Of a stretch of DNA of 64,000 bases, positions 46,597 to 58,823 are shown one piece after another. Source of the stretch: Torymus aiolomorphi (lineage: Eukaryota > Arthropoda > Insecta > Hymenoptera > Torymidae). The notes under the pieces are model-generated. The model worked only from the letters and a program-made list of their open reading frames with translations. It searched no databases and was not told the origin of the DNA. Where the stretch lies: NCBI GenBank assembly GCA_036365515.1, contig CM070877.1, positions 91,574,522 through 91,638,521 on the forward strand, in the 5' to 3' direction. The position numbers were made by a program, and so were the translations under genes. Each line of letters starts with the position of its first letter. Positions within the stretch are counted from its first letter, which is position 1.

Positions 46597-46612
46597 ACAC
46601 ACATCCATACAG
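46443..46612. repeat. (CA)n microsatellite, ~170 bp
   Basis: Nearly pure CA with a few CCCACAC and TCACAC interruptions. It occupies the same place in the repeat family as the GT tract at 4753-4816, next to CGGTTAAAATCGACCG. Confidence 0.95.
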
Positions 46613-46977
46613 ACAATTTCTAAAATCATGTGACAAACTTCTAATACCTTTATTTACGTTTCTAGAGCAATTGAAAGAAAATTAAAATTTTACTATTACA
46701 GAGTTTCCTCTATGAGGAAGCAAAATTGGTGTAAAATTCATTTACTTAAATAGTACATTACGATACGTGTGACCTATAGGTAGCACTTTTTTGCCCGGCG
46801 TAAAAAGAGAATGCCAACAGGCTCACAGTCAGTAGAGGATTACAGTTGATCGTATTAAACAAACCTTATTGAATAGAGCTAGTAAAAATATGAAATTTAA
46901 ACAAAAATTTAATTCGGGGAAATGAGTGGAAAGTTGAAATAAATAAGGTTGAAGTTTCCTAAAATAAGTTGAAAAAT

Positions 46978-48300
46978 CATGTGTCTGAAGTTCTGAACGT
47001 TCATCGTGAACGAAATATCAAAAATTTCCAAATTCGGTTTTTTTGATATTATCTCCTAGAGATATGCATAAAACATATATAAACTGCAAAATATGTTATT
47101 TCCAAAGTGGTCATCCCTCCAAATCATCCCTAAAACAACCCCGACTAGACAATACATAAAAAAAAAAAATTGATACCATCTGAGTTTATTAAGACAAATT
47201 TTATGGCTGATATTTCTTCCAGATGTTGCCATAGACTTGCAAAAAAATTGGGGATATGAAATTCGATCCGGAACCTTTCGCTTAGGCGGTGCAAAGGGGC
47301 TAAAATAGCCGAAAATCCACGAAAAATAACGTGAAAAAATCATCTCTCGCGAGTTTATTAATTTAAAACAAATTTTATGGCTGATATTTCTTCCAGATGT
47401 TGTCGTAGCCTTGCAAAAAAATTGGGGATATGAAATTCGATCCGAAACCTTTCGCTTAGGGGGTGCAAAGGGGCCAAAATAGCCGAAAATACACGAAAAA
47501 TAACGTGAAAAAATCATCTCTCGCGAGTATATTAATTTAAGACAAATTTTATGGCTGATATTTTTTCCAGATGGTGCCATAGCCTTGCAAAAATATTGGG
47601 GATATGAAATTCGATCCGGAACCTTTCGCTTGGAGGGTGCAAAGGGCTAAAATAGCCGAAAATACACGAAAAATAACGTGAAAAAATCATCTCTCGTGAG
47701 TTTATTATTTAAAGACAAATTTTATGGCTGATATTTCTTCCATATGTTGCCATAGCCTTGTAAAAAAATTGGCGATAAGAAATTCGATCCGGAATGTCTC
47801 ACTTGGGGGTGCAAAGGGACTAAAATAGCGGAAAATACTCGCAAAACATCGAGAAAAAAATCATCTCTCGCGAGTTTATTAATTTAAGACAAATTTTATG
47901 GCTGATATTTCTTCCAGATGTTGCCATAGCCTTGTAAAAGAATTGGTGATAAGAAATTCGATCCGGAACCTTTCGCTTGGGGGGTGCAAAGGTGCTGAAA
48001 AGTTTAAAAATACATGGAAAACAGGAAAAAAAAATAATTTCTTGTTAGTTTATTAATTTAAGACAAATTTTATGACTGAAATTACTTCAGGATTTTGCCA
48101 TAGCTTTGTAAAAAAATTGCCGATATGAAAATCGATCCGGAACCTTTCGCTTGGGGTGTGGAAATGGGCTAAAATAGCGAAAAATACACAAAGAAGACTG
48201 AAAACAAATCCGCTCTCTTCAGTTTATGAATTTGAGTTATTTTTATGGCTGAAAATAATTTATTGTGTTGCTATTAACTTGTGAAAAAATTGGAGAAAAT
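46978..48300 (+). repeat. 174-bp satellite array with conserved left boundary
   Basis: ACAAATTTTATGGCTGATAT marks copies at about 47194, 47368, 47542, 47715, 47889 and 48063 (174 bp apart). Each unit also has TGCCATAGCCTTG, CGATCCGGAACCTTTCGCTT and AAAATCATCTCTCGCGAG. The array starts with a ~180-bp unique segment (46978-47160: GTTCTGAACGTTCATCGTGA ... CCCCGACTAGACAATACAT), which reappears inverted at 63535-63725. Confidence 0.9.
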
Positions 48301-48508
48301 ATTTCATTATTTCAAACTTTGCGGGTTTTATTTGTCCCAATCAGTCAAGACCGTAAGTGAAAGTCACCGTCGACCAATTGTGGGCTCCTTTTAGACGGAT
48401 TTGGCCAATCGGGAAAGGTTTTATTTCTGCTTCACATTTCCTTCATCATTCTTTTAAGGGATGAATATATTCGTAATAATAGACTAATATAAAATATATC
48501 TGAGAAAA

Positions 48509-48838
48509 ATTATTTTGTCTCATACCCTGTCGGAAAGTGTTGTCTTCCCACCCTGCTCTCACGGCCGAAAGTGCCACATTCCTTCACGCCTAGAAACTGC
48601 GACGCGCATGCGCGTTTCTCTAATTTTCGGCCCGGCTGGCGCCGCCTGCGTGTTGCAGCCCTCGCTGCCGCTCGGACCGCAAATCACCTGCAGGCGACGC
48701 TAGTCGGCAGAAAATTAGAAACGTGCATAAGCCTCGCAGTTTTAGGAGTGAGGTTATGTGGCACTTAAGACCCTAAGATCAGGGTGAAAAGACAATAATA
48801 TACTTTCCTCCATGGAATACATGAGACAAAATAGTATA
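48509..48838. repeat. Foldback element with TTTTGTCTCAT ends
   Basis: About 48509-48625 and 48700-48838 are imperfect inverted copies (TTTTGTCTCAT, CACCCTG, AGTGCCACAT, GAAACTGCGA and their complements) around a GC-rich centre with CTGGCGCC. The 57-73 residue ORFs lie within the arms. Confidence 0.7.
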
Positions 48839-48967
48839 CGCAACACGGGAGGGAAGTAGAACATCTCAACCCGCGTGTTTACCGCCCGAGCCGAAGGTGA
48901 TGGCGTTAATATCACACGCGGGTTGGGATGTCTTACTTCCCTCCCTTGGTGCGTAATGTACTATTTT
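48828..48967. repeat. Hairpin element abutting the previous one
   Basis: Left arm 48839-48879 (GGGAGGGAAGTAGAACATCT ...) pairs with 48912-48953. The centre reads CGCCCGAGCCGAAGGTGATGG. The outer AAAATAGTA also pairs, so it overlaps the end of the neighbouring foldback. Confidence 0.75.
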
Positions 48968-49965
48968 ACTTTAGTATGCCAAGTCTTATTCCTTCGCTAT
49001 AATACTTTATTTGTAAGAAATCAATTGACAAACAAAAATGGTTTTGGTTTCTCTATTTTTTCATACCTCCATTACGTTTCGGAAAATGTTCTTGAGAAAC
49101 CTCTCAGCAAAATTAGTTTTTGATATACGTGTCCGTAATATTCGATGTTATCGACTCTTTTGCCGACGTAAAATAAGATTTCACGTACCCGATTATCGCG
49201 TGCGTGCAATCGCGTTTGTACGTTTGCAAACGAGTCCGTAAAATCGAATGACGGGCAAGCATATCCAAATAGCATATTGTGCAATATGGGCATAAAATGA
49301 GCTGAAAATTCCTTACCTGACTCTGAAATAGCTCTACTTTCCGTGACGAATCCATCTTAGGTCCTTTTTGTATGCATGAAAGTTGTGTAGGCATAGGGAA
49401 TCGCGCATTTCGAGTCATGTACTATGCAGTTACAAATCATTGCATTATCTGTTTTTATTTGCATAGCTTATTACAAATATATGCGCCTTTTTTATATTTA
49501 TTTTAAATCGAAATGTAATTTTTTTCAATTGTTTGTATAAGTGGTAATAAGTTGTTATTTTACCATTGAAACTTTAAACATTATCTTTTATCATTCTAAA
49601 CAAGCCATAAAGTATATAAGATGTAAATTTTACACTAAGAGAACAATTTTACAAAATTACGTTGTAGGTAGCGGGGAAAGAATTTTTTTCCCGCTAAACT
49701 TTGAAAAAATGGATTTTTTTCATCTTTTCCCAACTTACGCTCGGAATGCGCGATTTTTTATGCGACTTTTAGTTGTGAAAAAGAGCATGTTTCAAGCAAC
49801 TGTCCAAAAAAAACACTATTTTGGCGCGAACAAGTATAAGACCATGGTACCATGTAAAGTAACACCAATCCTTCTGTTAGGGGCGCCTAATGTAATTTTT
49901 TTTCTCATTTAATTTAAGTTTAGAAAATAGTTTCTTCTTATACTTAATAGCAGTTTTGGATACGA

Positions 49966-50056
49966 GTGCGAAAGTGTTAATTCTAGCACGGGTATGAAGT
50001 TTGTCACCCGAGCGAAGCGTGGTGACAAGCACACGAGTGTAGAATAATCTTTCGCG
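49966..50056. repeat. Hairpin repeat with CCGAGCGAAGCG centre
   Basis: GCGAAAG...TTCTA...GGT...TTTGTCACC pairs with GGTGACAA...GTGTAGAATAA...CTTTCGC. The centre resembles that of the hairpin at 48880-48910. The stretches 49050-49960 and 50060-51000 otherwise show AT-rich sequence with no recognised gene. Confidence 0.65.
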
Positions 50057-50999
50057 CGTGTATCGATCGATATATCTATACAGGGGGAGTAAAAGCGATT
50101 TGTAAAATTTATGTATATGTAAAATCGCATTTTAGGCATACTGAATCGAAAAAATATGATTATGTATGTACTGTTTTCTCCCATTAGATTTGTGGCCTTC
50201 AAGATGCATGCGTTACAGAATTTAGGGTACGTTACTCAAGCAGAGAAAATCATTTGCATCGGTGAAACATTTTCCTCTTAGTTTTTCTAAAAAAAATGCT
50301 CGTGCATCCGATAAAGATGGAAATTTCGTGTCAATGACTGGAGATTTTTCGAAAAATACAATATTATGGAAATAATGTGTGCAACAGCAGAAACAATAAG
50401 TTCTGTCTGGTTTAAATTTCTTTGAAATCCTGGAATCTACTCATCACATACTAATGATTTTACAGTCGCTTTTATTTTAAATAATATGAAAACTCAATTT
50501 CTGCCAAATCTTAATACGATTTTACACACGAATATTGAATATCTATAATATTACCAGGGAAAATTGTGATTTGAAAGAAAGCAATGGAATATTTTAGATC
50601 TGAAATATCTTTAGGATTTATGAACCAATCTTTGCAGCAAACAAACTAGTGCGATATATCTGTAATCTCTCCCACTTAACAAAATTGATATTAAATTTGA
50701 ATCTTATATTTACTGCACCTATCCATAATAAAAAACCATATTTGATTATTTTTGCAAATGGGTTTTCTCTCTATAACTATTAACTCCACTTTTCTCACAT
50801 TATGAAGAATTTCCCTTGGCTTTAAGTACGTTAATTATTTAACCTATAACTAACATTAGTTTTAATGTACAAAAAAGAAATAAACAGAATTAGACAAATT
50901 ACTCTTAAACAAAAAAACAAATTTTTACCATTAATTATAATTTCTTTTATTGAAAAGTTGATTTTAGTGTTGTGTTTACTCATATATTAAATTACGAGC

Positions 51000-51420
51000 T
51001 ATAAGTGCGCCAAATTGGAGCGAAGTCGGCAAATCGGGAAGAGATGGCCTGTGCCCGGCCGGCATTGGCTCGTGCCGCTCGCGCGACTCCGCTACTCTCG
51101 AACATATAGATACCTATTCATATACACACGATCAGTGCGACTTGAGTCGTGACGTAGTAGGGGAAGCGGTAGAAGGTTCGGCTGACGCAGCTCACGAGAG
51201 TCGGCGGCGCTCGAACAAAACTGTATACAGCGCGAGATCAGTTCCTGGAATCGCTGCGGAGCGGGGGGAATCGGAGAGAGTCGGCACGGCCGCACGGCCG
51301 CCGCTGGCTTGCGCGAGTCCGATGCGCTCGAACCTCGAAAACATGTGAGAGCATCTGCCGCAGGAGCCGGCCAGCAGGCGCGCGCGGCGCATTTTTGGGC
51401 ATAAAATACGCTCCGTTTAA
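51000..51420. other. GC-rich stretch, no recognised function
   Basis: An island of high GC in an AT-rich setting (CGGCACGGCCGCACGGCCGC and similar, with repeated GCGCTCGAAC at about 51206 and 51323). ORFs on both strands are open by composition. It may be part of a repeat or a promoter-like island. Confidence 0.4.
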
Positions 51421-51509
51421 CTCGCTTATAATCGGATGCGGAGTCTCTGAGAAAAAAACAAAAGACATATATCGATACACTTTCTTCTGCTCTTTCTAAT
51501 AGTGCTATG

Positions 51510-53245
51510 TTTGTTACTCCGAAACACTTTCTTCCGGTTGAAAATTCAAGTTGAAAGTTCAAAGTCATTTTTCTCACAGTACATCATGTTCTTTTTTCAA
51601 AATGCATTTTACCATTGGAAAGTACAAGTCTTATGCTTATAGACCCTAATTTTTTGAGTTGGAGAAATGAAGGATTCAAAAGTAATAAGATTAAAAAGAC
51701 AGGCGAGCGCCCGCTTCACGCTGTGCCCTAGCGGGTTCTCAAACATCATTTTTATTAATATAGATCATACATTTCACTTTTTTAGCATTTTTAATTTCTC
51801 TAGGTTTTTCAGAAATCTATGCTGTCATTGGATAAGATGAGGCACAATTATTATACTATAATAATAATAATCAATGTAGTTTGACGACAATAGTCATTTA
51901 CCATAAAAGATCGGATTCTAAAATTAAACACAAAAGAATGATAATTTTTTCAGACAATTTAATTTACGATGCCGTAGCACTTTACCTAATCTAAGAAATA
52001 ATAATTACATTAAAAAATGTTTTGATTTTGTTAAAAATGTTAATGTTTAAAAAATATACACAACGTGTAGAACCTTCTTCACCACTAGGAAGATTTTTCT
52101 GTTCAAGTTGCATTGTCATGGGATTGCTCACGGAAAAAATGGATGTGATAGAATTGGTGCTTTCGTAAAAAGTAATGTTAGGTGGACAAGTTTGGGGGAA
52201 GTATCTGATAATTATATACCAACGCCACAAGATCCTTACGAGACGGTAACAAAATATTTTGCAAATATTGTTTGCTTTTTTTTCATCAAAAGATGAATAT
52301 TTAAAAACAATACATAAACTAAAACCAAGGTTAGATTCAGCAAAAACAGTGCCTGAAACTCCATCGTTTCACTATATCAAAATACATATTAGTAGATACA
52401 GGAAAGTTAGATCTAAAACGATTTACAGCATCAGGAACTTCCCAATTGTATCATACCTATTCGAATAAAAATAAAAAAAAATTAGAAATTTAACTAGAAA
52501 TTAACAGGATTGAAAGTTAAAATTGTGACCTACTAATAAAAATGATGTTTGAGGCTTTATTGTTTAATGATATTTTCCAGTATGAAAAACCGAAATGGTT
52601 CACTACATTTATTAGTATATAGAGCTCGCTCAGGCGCAGCGCGAAGATCGCGTGCGGCCGCTCGTCGCTGACTTTTTAAAGGGATGTGTGTGTTACCGAT
52701 ATAATTTTTCAAAGAGTATATCTCATGGCAGTACTAAAAGAATCGCTTCAGAAAAATTCTGAGTATAGTATTGACATATACGAAGGGCGTGAAAATTGTG
52801 TTTTTCCAAATAAAGTTTAGAAATTTTTTAATTAAAAAGAAACTGTAATATTGATAAGTAGGAATGTGCATTTTTGTAACTTTAGTCCAATTTTTCAACG
52901 AGTATATCTCATGGGAGTACTAATAAAATCGCTCAAAAAAAATTATTGAATAAAGTTTTTATATATGAGGGCGTGAAAATTGTGTTTTGCCAAATTAATG
53001 TTGAAAAGTTATTTTATTAAATAATGAAATTGGGTTAATTTTGAATTCCACATGACCTTCATATTGTAACTGTTGAACCCTTCATTTCTCGAACTAAAAA
53101 GATTAGAGTTTCGTAGTTCAAGAATTTTACTTTCGAATGATAAAATTCATTTTCAGACAAAAACATGATATACTTTGAGAAAAATGACTCTGAACCTTCA
53201 ACTTGAATTTTCGACCAGAAGGAAGCGTTTCGGAGTAAAAGCAAT
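51510..53245. mobile_element. ~1.7 kb element with ~170-bp diverged inverted ends
   Basis: 51510-51680 (CTCCGAAACACTTTCTTCCG, AAAATTCAAGTTGAA, GAGAAATGAAGG) is an inverted, ~75-80 % similar copy of about 53070-53245. Between them lie a protein remnant (52078-52468) and two direct copies of a ~190-bp repeat (GAGTATATCTCATGG at about 52717 and 52899). Unclassified. Confidence 0.6.
52078..52468 (+). pseudogene. Fragment of an insect repeat-borne protein of unknown function
   Basis: Reads LHCHGIAHGKNGCDRIGAFV (about 52102-52170), continues to about 52290, then shifts frame into SSKDEYLKTIHKLKPRLDSA and a TPSFHYI phrase. The HGK-x-CDxxGxxVK pattern is familiar from uncharacterised, probably mobile-element-derived insect proteins (SHGK-x-CDG-x-GG-x-VKR); I cannot name the function. 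The frameshift and missing ends make it a relic. Confidence 0.5.
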
Positions 53246-53640
53246 AGCAACATTGACACAATGCATCGAGGCTAATTTTCCGAATGCTTATAGCGAAATC
53301 CTTGTCCCACTTTAGGTACCTCTTGATGACCATATCACAGTAATGGGACAGTCAGAAACGCGTTAAAAAGTATAGTCCCACTATTGTATCCGAACGGATG
53401 TCCCACTACTGCTCCCAAGTAAATTAGCGTGACTCACAACATCAGACAATAGTTATTTTGTTTGAATGCGATTATTTTAAAACACCTGCAACGAGAAAAA
53501 CTTGTTTTTTTAAATAAATCTCCAAACACGAGCTATCTGCTGAGGTGATGACTTTTCATGTATTATGCTTCGATATGGTACTACAAAAGATTAAAAAAAA
53601 ATACGATCGAAACTGTCCCATATCTGCATACTTTACCTTA
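53240..53640. other. Short GGGACA/TGTCCC-containing stretch
   Basis: Several TGGGACA or TGTCCCA words (53305, 53345, 53370, 53400, 53610) resemble a MITE subterminal repeat, but no clear inverted ends were found. No gene seen. Confidence 0.35.
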
Positions 53641-53934
53641 TATCAATAAGCCATATTTTGAAAAATTATTTGGCTTTTATAGCATTAATAAAACCGAAGC
53701 AATATTGCCTTAAAAAAAAAAGAAAAAATATAATAACAAAAATAGAAAAATTAATGAGGTACAATATACAATATCTCCTATGCATTATAAAGTTTCAGAT
53801 GAATCTGTTCTTGACTAATTGCGGATTGAAAAAACTATGAGAAATGTACATTTCAAATATCTTTGTACTCATCTGCTCCTCCAGAAAAGAAAAACGAAAA
53901 AAAAAAAAAAAAATTTTCGAATAAATAAACTCCT

Positions 53935-54345
53935 GAGAGCTGATTTTTTTCAGTCTTTATTGTGTATTTTTCGCTATTGTAGCATCTTTGCATCCACCAA
54001 GCGAAAGGTTCCAGATCGATTTTAATATTGGCAATTCTTTTACAACTCCATCACAAAACCTTGCACTAATATCAGCAATAAAATTTATCTTAAATTAATA
54101 AACTCACAATACATGATTTTTTTCGGTATGTTTTGTGTACGGTCAGCCATTTTAGCCCCATCGCACACCTCAAGCGAAAGGTTACGCATAGATTTTCATA
54201 CCGGCAATTTTTTTACAAAGCTATGGCAACATCTTGAAGTAATTTCACCCATAAAATTTGTCTTTAATTAATAAACTCACGAGAGATGATTTTTTCACGG
54301 AATTTGTCGTGTATTTTCTGCTCTTTTAGCCCATTTGCACCCGCC
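53935..54345 (-). repeat. 174-bp satellite, left remnant beside the gypsy element
   Basis: About 2.4 units in inverted orientation relative to 46978-48300 (AATAAACTC(A/C)C(G/A)AGAG, CAAGCGAAAGGTT, TGGCAACATCTTGAAG). It breaks off at GCACCC near 54343, where the retroelement sequence begins. Confidence 0.85.
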
Positions 54346-54494
54346 ACGCTTTCCTGGCCTAACTAATAGCGCGGTCTTACGAGGTGGACCGCGCCTCTTA
54401 GCCGTCGCCCGAGGCTGTACATTCCCCTGGCTAACTCTGTTGCCCGCTGGCACATTACGTTCGGCTGAAGAGTCCCTCGGTGGTAGCGACTGTG

Positions 54495-55809
54495 CTACTT
54501 CTTGATTACTTTATCCAAGTAGTTCTTGGGCTCTTCTGCGGAGACATATCGCTTGAGTTGCTGCGCATGAATGGGACGTATCGTTCGACCATCCTCACCT
54601 TGGATCTCATAGGTGTTTTCGCCTAGAATATTCACAATCGTGTAGGGCCCCGCGTACTTCGGGGCTAATTTGGCAGAAATCCCCAGCCGCTGAGGATAGT
54701 ACCTTATTCTCTCTCCATACACGATCGCCTATACAGAATTCTGGAGATCGACGATGAGCGTCATAATATTTGACTTGTCTCGTCTGCTCCGCTTGCGCGT
54801 CCCAATTATTTATCGCCTCTTGCTGCCCTTGCTCTTCGGCTAACCTGTCTTCCTTCCGCCTTAGTGTCTTCGGTGGGTCAGGCTGTCGGCCGTAAATGAG
54901 CATGGCAGGACTTATTTTGGTGGAGCTGTGTTCGGCCATACTGTACGCGAACGCCAGCTCGTTCAGATGCTCATCCCAGGACCGGTGATTCTCCTCAGCG
55001 TAAGACATGATCATGGTCTTCACCGTTCGGTTCACACGCTCGACGGGATTGGCTTGAGGGTAATGTGGTGGTGTAAACGTGTGATGCACGTTTCTCTCCT
55101 TTAAGAATACGTCTAAGGGTGCATTCTTAAATTCAGTCCCATTATCGGAGAGAAACACCTCGGGGACTCCGAACCGCAGACATACTCGTTCGTTGAGCCC
55201 TTTTATCACCGATTTGCCATTTGCCCTTTTTATCGGAATTACTTCGATCCTGCGTGTGAACAGGTCCTGGAAGATGATAATGTATTCGTGGCCGTGCTTG
55301 GTTTTAGGGAGGGGTCCCATAATGTCGCTGGCCACGATTTGCCATGGACGCTGTGTTATACGACGTCCCATGAAACCTGCTGGAGCGCGCTGTTCGACTT
55401 TGCACTGCTGGCAAATTTGGTACTGGTTCACGTCTCTGGCCACATCTTGAGACATGTGTGGCCAATAATACTTCCGCCTTACTCTCTCTAGAGTTTTCTC
55501 GCGGCCCAAGTGCCCAGCAGTTGGAAAGTCATGGCATTCTCTCAGTACATCGCGTCGCTTTTCGTGAGGGACTGCTAACTTCCATGCATCGTCGTCGCCG
55601 AGAGATTCGTCTATGACTTCATTCGGGTTGTACTTGTACAGTCTCCCCCCCGCCAGCTTGAACGTGGAGTAGTCTCGCGGCTTCTGTTGAACCACTTTCA
55701 CGATGTTGAGGTACCAGTGGTCGTCTGTATCGCGCTCGAGCTCTAACGCGGCGACCGCTGGCTCTTCTTCCTCGAACATCCGTGAAAGGGCATCTGGGAC
55801 ATTGTTCAA
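54495..55809 (-). pseudogene. Gypsy integrase, frameshifted
   Basis: N-terminal zinc-binding region: GHLGREKTLERVRRKYYW (H...H not fully clear) and CQQCK. Catalytic core: ASDIMGP, FLSDNGTEF and NPVERVNRT give the D, D, E residues that join element DNA to the target. A frameshift near 54720 moves the C-terminal part (AKYAGPYTIVNILGENTYEIQ-type SH3-like segment, 54495-54722) into another frame. The upstream boundary with RNase H is a stop codon at 55810-55812, within the same frame. Confidence 0.9.
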
Positions 55810-57573
55810 CTAGCCCTTTCGATGTTCGACCGTGAAACTGTGGTTCTGCAGCTCCAAAGCCCACCTAGCTAACCTGTCGGACGGGTTTTGGAGGTCATGG
55901 AGCCACTTCAAGCTGCTGTGGTCCGTGATAACCTTGAAGTCGTAGGCCTCTATATACGGACGGACATTTTTAATTACCCAGAGAATTGCTAGACATTCTC
56001 GTTCCGTCACGCTATAATTCCTCTCGGCTGCGCTCAGAGTTCGAGTCACAAACTCTAGGACTCTTTCATCGCCGTCAATTATTTGGTATAGCACCGCTCC
56101 CAGACCTGTATCGCTCGCGTCAGTTTGCACCACGAACTGCGCGTTAGATACCAGTCTGTGTAGAATCGGTGCAGAAGCTACTAGCGCTTTTAGCTTTTGG
56201 GTGGCCCCAGCTTGTGCCGTTGACCACTCATGTTTCCGATCCATTTTCGTTAATTCGGTCAGTGGTTCATTAATTGTGGCGAAGTTCGATAAAAACTTTC
56301 TATACCACGAGGCCATTCCTAAGAAGCGTCTCAGCTGACGGAGGTTTTTCGGTACCGGATACTCCATAATGGGCTTCATTTTCTCGGGGTCTAGCTTAAA
56401 ACCATCTCTATTTACTATGACCCCGCGATATTGCACCTCATCGCGACAGAAGACGCTGTTCTCGCGATTTATTGTGAGGCCCGCATCCTGTATCCTGTCC
56501 AGAACTCTTTTTAGAACCTCTTTATGCTCCTCGAATATCTCTGTGACTATTATCATATCGTCGAGATACGAGTAAGCAAAAGATTCGAGTTCGGGGCCGA
56601 TGACTTTGTCAATCAGCCTCTAGAAGGACGCTCCGGCATACGAAAGGCCGTAGGGCATTCTCGTAAATTGGAAAAGCCCTTTGCCTGGCACGGTGAAGGC
56701 CGTAGTCTCTTTGGACTCCGGACTAAGTGGTATCTGGTGGTACGTACTGCTTAAATCCAACGTGGAGATGTATCGTGCTTTCTGCAGTTTGCGCAAGATA
56801 CTTTCCATGTATGGTAACGGGTACGCGTCTGGCCTTGACGCTGCGTTCACTTTTCTGAAGTCCACGCAGAAACGGAACTTCCCGTTGGACTTGCGTACCA
56901 TTACCACTGCACTTGACCAGCCACTTGTCGAGGGTTCTATTATTCCCGCGACTAGCATTTCCTCAACCGGTTTGTGCATCTCTTCTTCGAGTTTCTGAGA
57001 TACAGAGTAGTGCTTCTGTTTAATGGGTCTTGTAGATCCGACGTCTATTGCATGCTCGATCCACGAAGTACACCCTAGTGGTGCCAGGCTGCTACCGATC
57101 AGCTGAGCTACTAAAGCTTCTACCTCTTTGCGCTGTTCTTCTGTTGGATCCGCCAACCCTATAGCTGATACGGACACGGTGTTGTTTGCGGTTATGGCGG
57201 CTACTTCTAACTTTACGCTTGCATCGTCATCCCTAAGATGCAGCGTTTTATCTGTGGGGTCTAAGACAGCGCTACACTTCTTAATGAAGTTCACCCCAAG
57301 TAGTACTCCGTATCTAGATCTGGCATTATTGCGACGCGCACTTCTTTGCACACGCCAGCCACGACCATGGGCAGATACACATAGCCAACCACTGCTATGC
57401 TTTGCCCGTTTGCCACCCGTGCCGTTAGGCCGCTGGCTGGGATTAACTCTTTTCCACAGGCCGTAGCGAGCTGTAGGCCTATGGAATTCATCCCAGTCCA
57501 GGAAGCTCTTGTATCGAAGAGTGCTCGTAGCCTGTAACCGGCTACACCTACTTGAAGCCACCATCGCGAGCAA
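55810..57573 (-). pseudogene. Gypsy reverse transcriptase and RNase H, with an internal stop
   Basis: RT motifs: FRFCVDFRKVN, YISTLDLSSTYHQIPL, FTRMPYGL and, after a stop at 56620-56622, SYLDDMI with the catalytic YLDD (about 56560). Then RRFLGMASWYRKF (thumb/connection) and RNase H motifs VVQTDASDTGLGAVL, TERECLAILW and ITDHSSLKWL. Together they copy element RNA into DNA and remove the RNA strand. It is in the same frame as integrase but offset from the protease ORF. Confidence 0.9.
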
Positions 57574-57686
57574 ATTTCTTGGTTGACTTCATTCGGTTGA
57601 ATCACGGGCACTTCTTCGCTCTCCACTCCAGACGATTGGACCGAGTTACCCTCGGTCTCTGGTGAGAGAGCTGGGGGCGGGTATGT
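57291..57686 (-). pseudogene. Gypsy aspartic protease
   Basis: The active-site motif reads LFDTRAS instead of DTGAS, an inactivating change. Flanking WWLQVGVAGYRLRA and VNFIKK-like sequence at the start of the next ORF fit retropepsins. The ORF's first ~15 codons (57687-57731) belong to the inserted MITE, so the true coding sequence upstream continues beyond it at 58824. Confidence 0.75.
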
Positions 57687-57687
57687 G

Positions 57688-58240
57688 AGCTTCATGAAGT
57701 TAGCCCCCATACATAGAATATACAAAAACAAAAAATATAAATCGATTGCGCATTAAAAAATATAAAAGAACGTTAATTAAAACTTTTTTGTGCGAGCTGT
57801 TGTTTTTGAAATAAAAAATAAAATTGTTTGGGGGCTAGTGGTTTAGCCCCCAAAATTAAATTTTGTATTACTCACAATATAAAATAATTTTTGTAATTAT
57901 TTACTACGGTATTCGATTGCGCGACGTGTGCGAGTATCTCCCCCAAATTCCAAATTCGGAAAAACGTATTAATAATAATATAAAATTATAAAAAAAAATC
58001 ACATCAAATTAAACGTTTCTGGAGCAGCGCGCGCATGCGCAGATGGCATTTAAATGTCTATTCCGCAATTTCGGTACCAAAAGCGGGCGCCGCAGGCATC
58101 GTGGTGTTAGTCAATACCCTGAGGGATGATTTTATTGTAGACAATGGCGGCGCGTAGCGCCGCCCTTACCTCCTTATATTGCGGCACAATTTCTATTGCA
58201 GACAAACCCTAAGAAATCCCAGGATATTGCGTTATGCACA

Positions 58241-58279
<39 letters not shown>

Positions 58280-58823
58280 GCGCGCGCGCACGCACGCACG
58301 CACACACAAACGCGAGAACGCGAAAATATTATTTGCGCGGAACGCGAAAGCTCCTCTGGAAAATTTTTTTATCAACGCGAATTGACGCGAAAGCTCCCGG
58401 AAAATTGTGTTATTGACGCGAAAATTTCCCAACTCATTTCGCGTATTTTCACGTGTTTTCGCGTCATTTCGCGTCAGTTTTTCGCGTTTCGCGTTTGGGG
58501 TCTCTAGATAGACTGTTCTTTTTTTATAATTTTATATTATTATTAAAAGGTTTTTCCGTTTGGAATTGGGGGTGATACGCGCACACGTCGCGCAATCGAA
58601 TGCCGTAGTAAATAATTGCAAAAATTATTTTGTATTATGAGTAATACAAAATTTAATTTTGGGGGCTAAACCACTAGCCCCCAAACAATTTTATTTTTTG
58701 TCTCAAAAACGACAGCTCGCGCAAAAAGTTTTAATTAACATTTTTTTATATTTTTTAATGCGCAATCGACCTATATTTTTTGTTTTTGGATATTTTATGT
58801 ATGGGGGCTAACTTCATGAATCT
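57688..58823. mobile_element. 1136-bp MITE with long inverted ends and 9-bp target duplication
   Basis: AG(C/A)TTCATGAAGTTAGCCCC starts both arms (57688 onward; inverted at 58823), and the arms pair over ~250 bp (GTTTGGGGGCTAGTGGTTTA, TTCGATTGCGCGACGTGTGC). GGGTATGTG occurs immediately outside both ends (57679-57687, 58824-58832). A 9-bp duplication with long inverted ends is typical of Mutator-like elements. The interior holds a CA tract (58236-58285) and many TTTCGCG/CGCGAAA words (58310-58500). It splits gag from protease. Confidence 0.9.

Noticed and set aside
46276..46633. ORFs of ~100 residues with Cys-Val or Thr-His repeats
   Set aside because: Products of the CA/GT microsatellite.
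47056..47580. 174-residue minus-strand ORF with ISHKICLKLI repeats
   Set aside because: Translation of the 174-bp satellite, whose length is a multiple of three and so keeps frames open across units.
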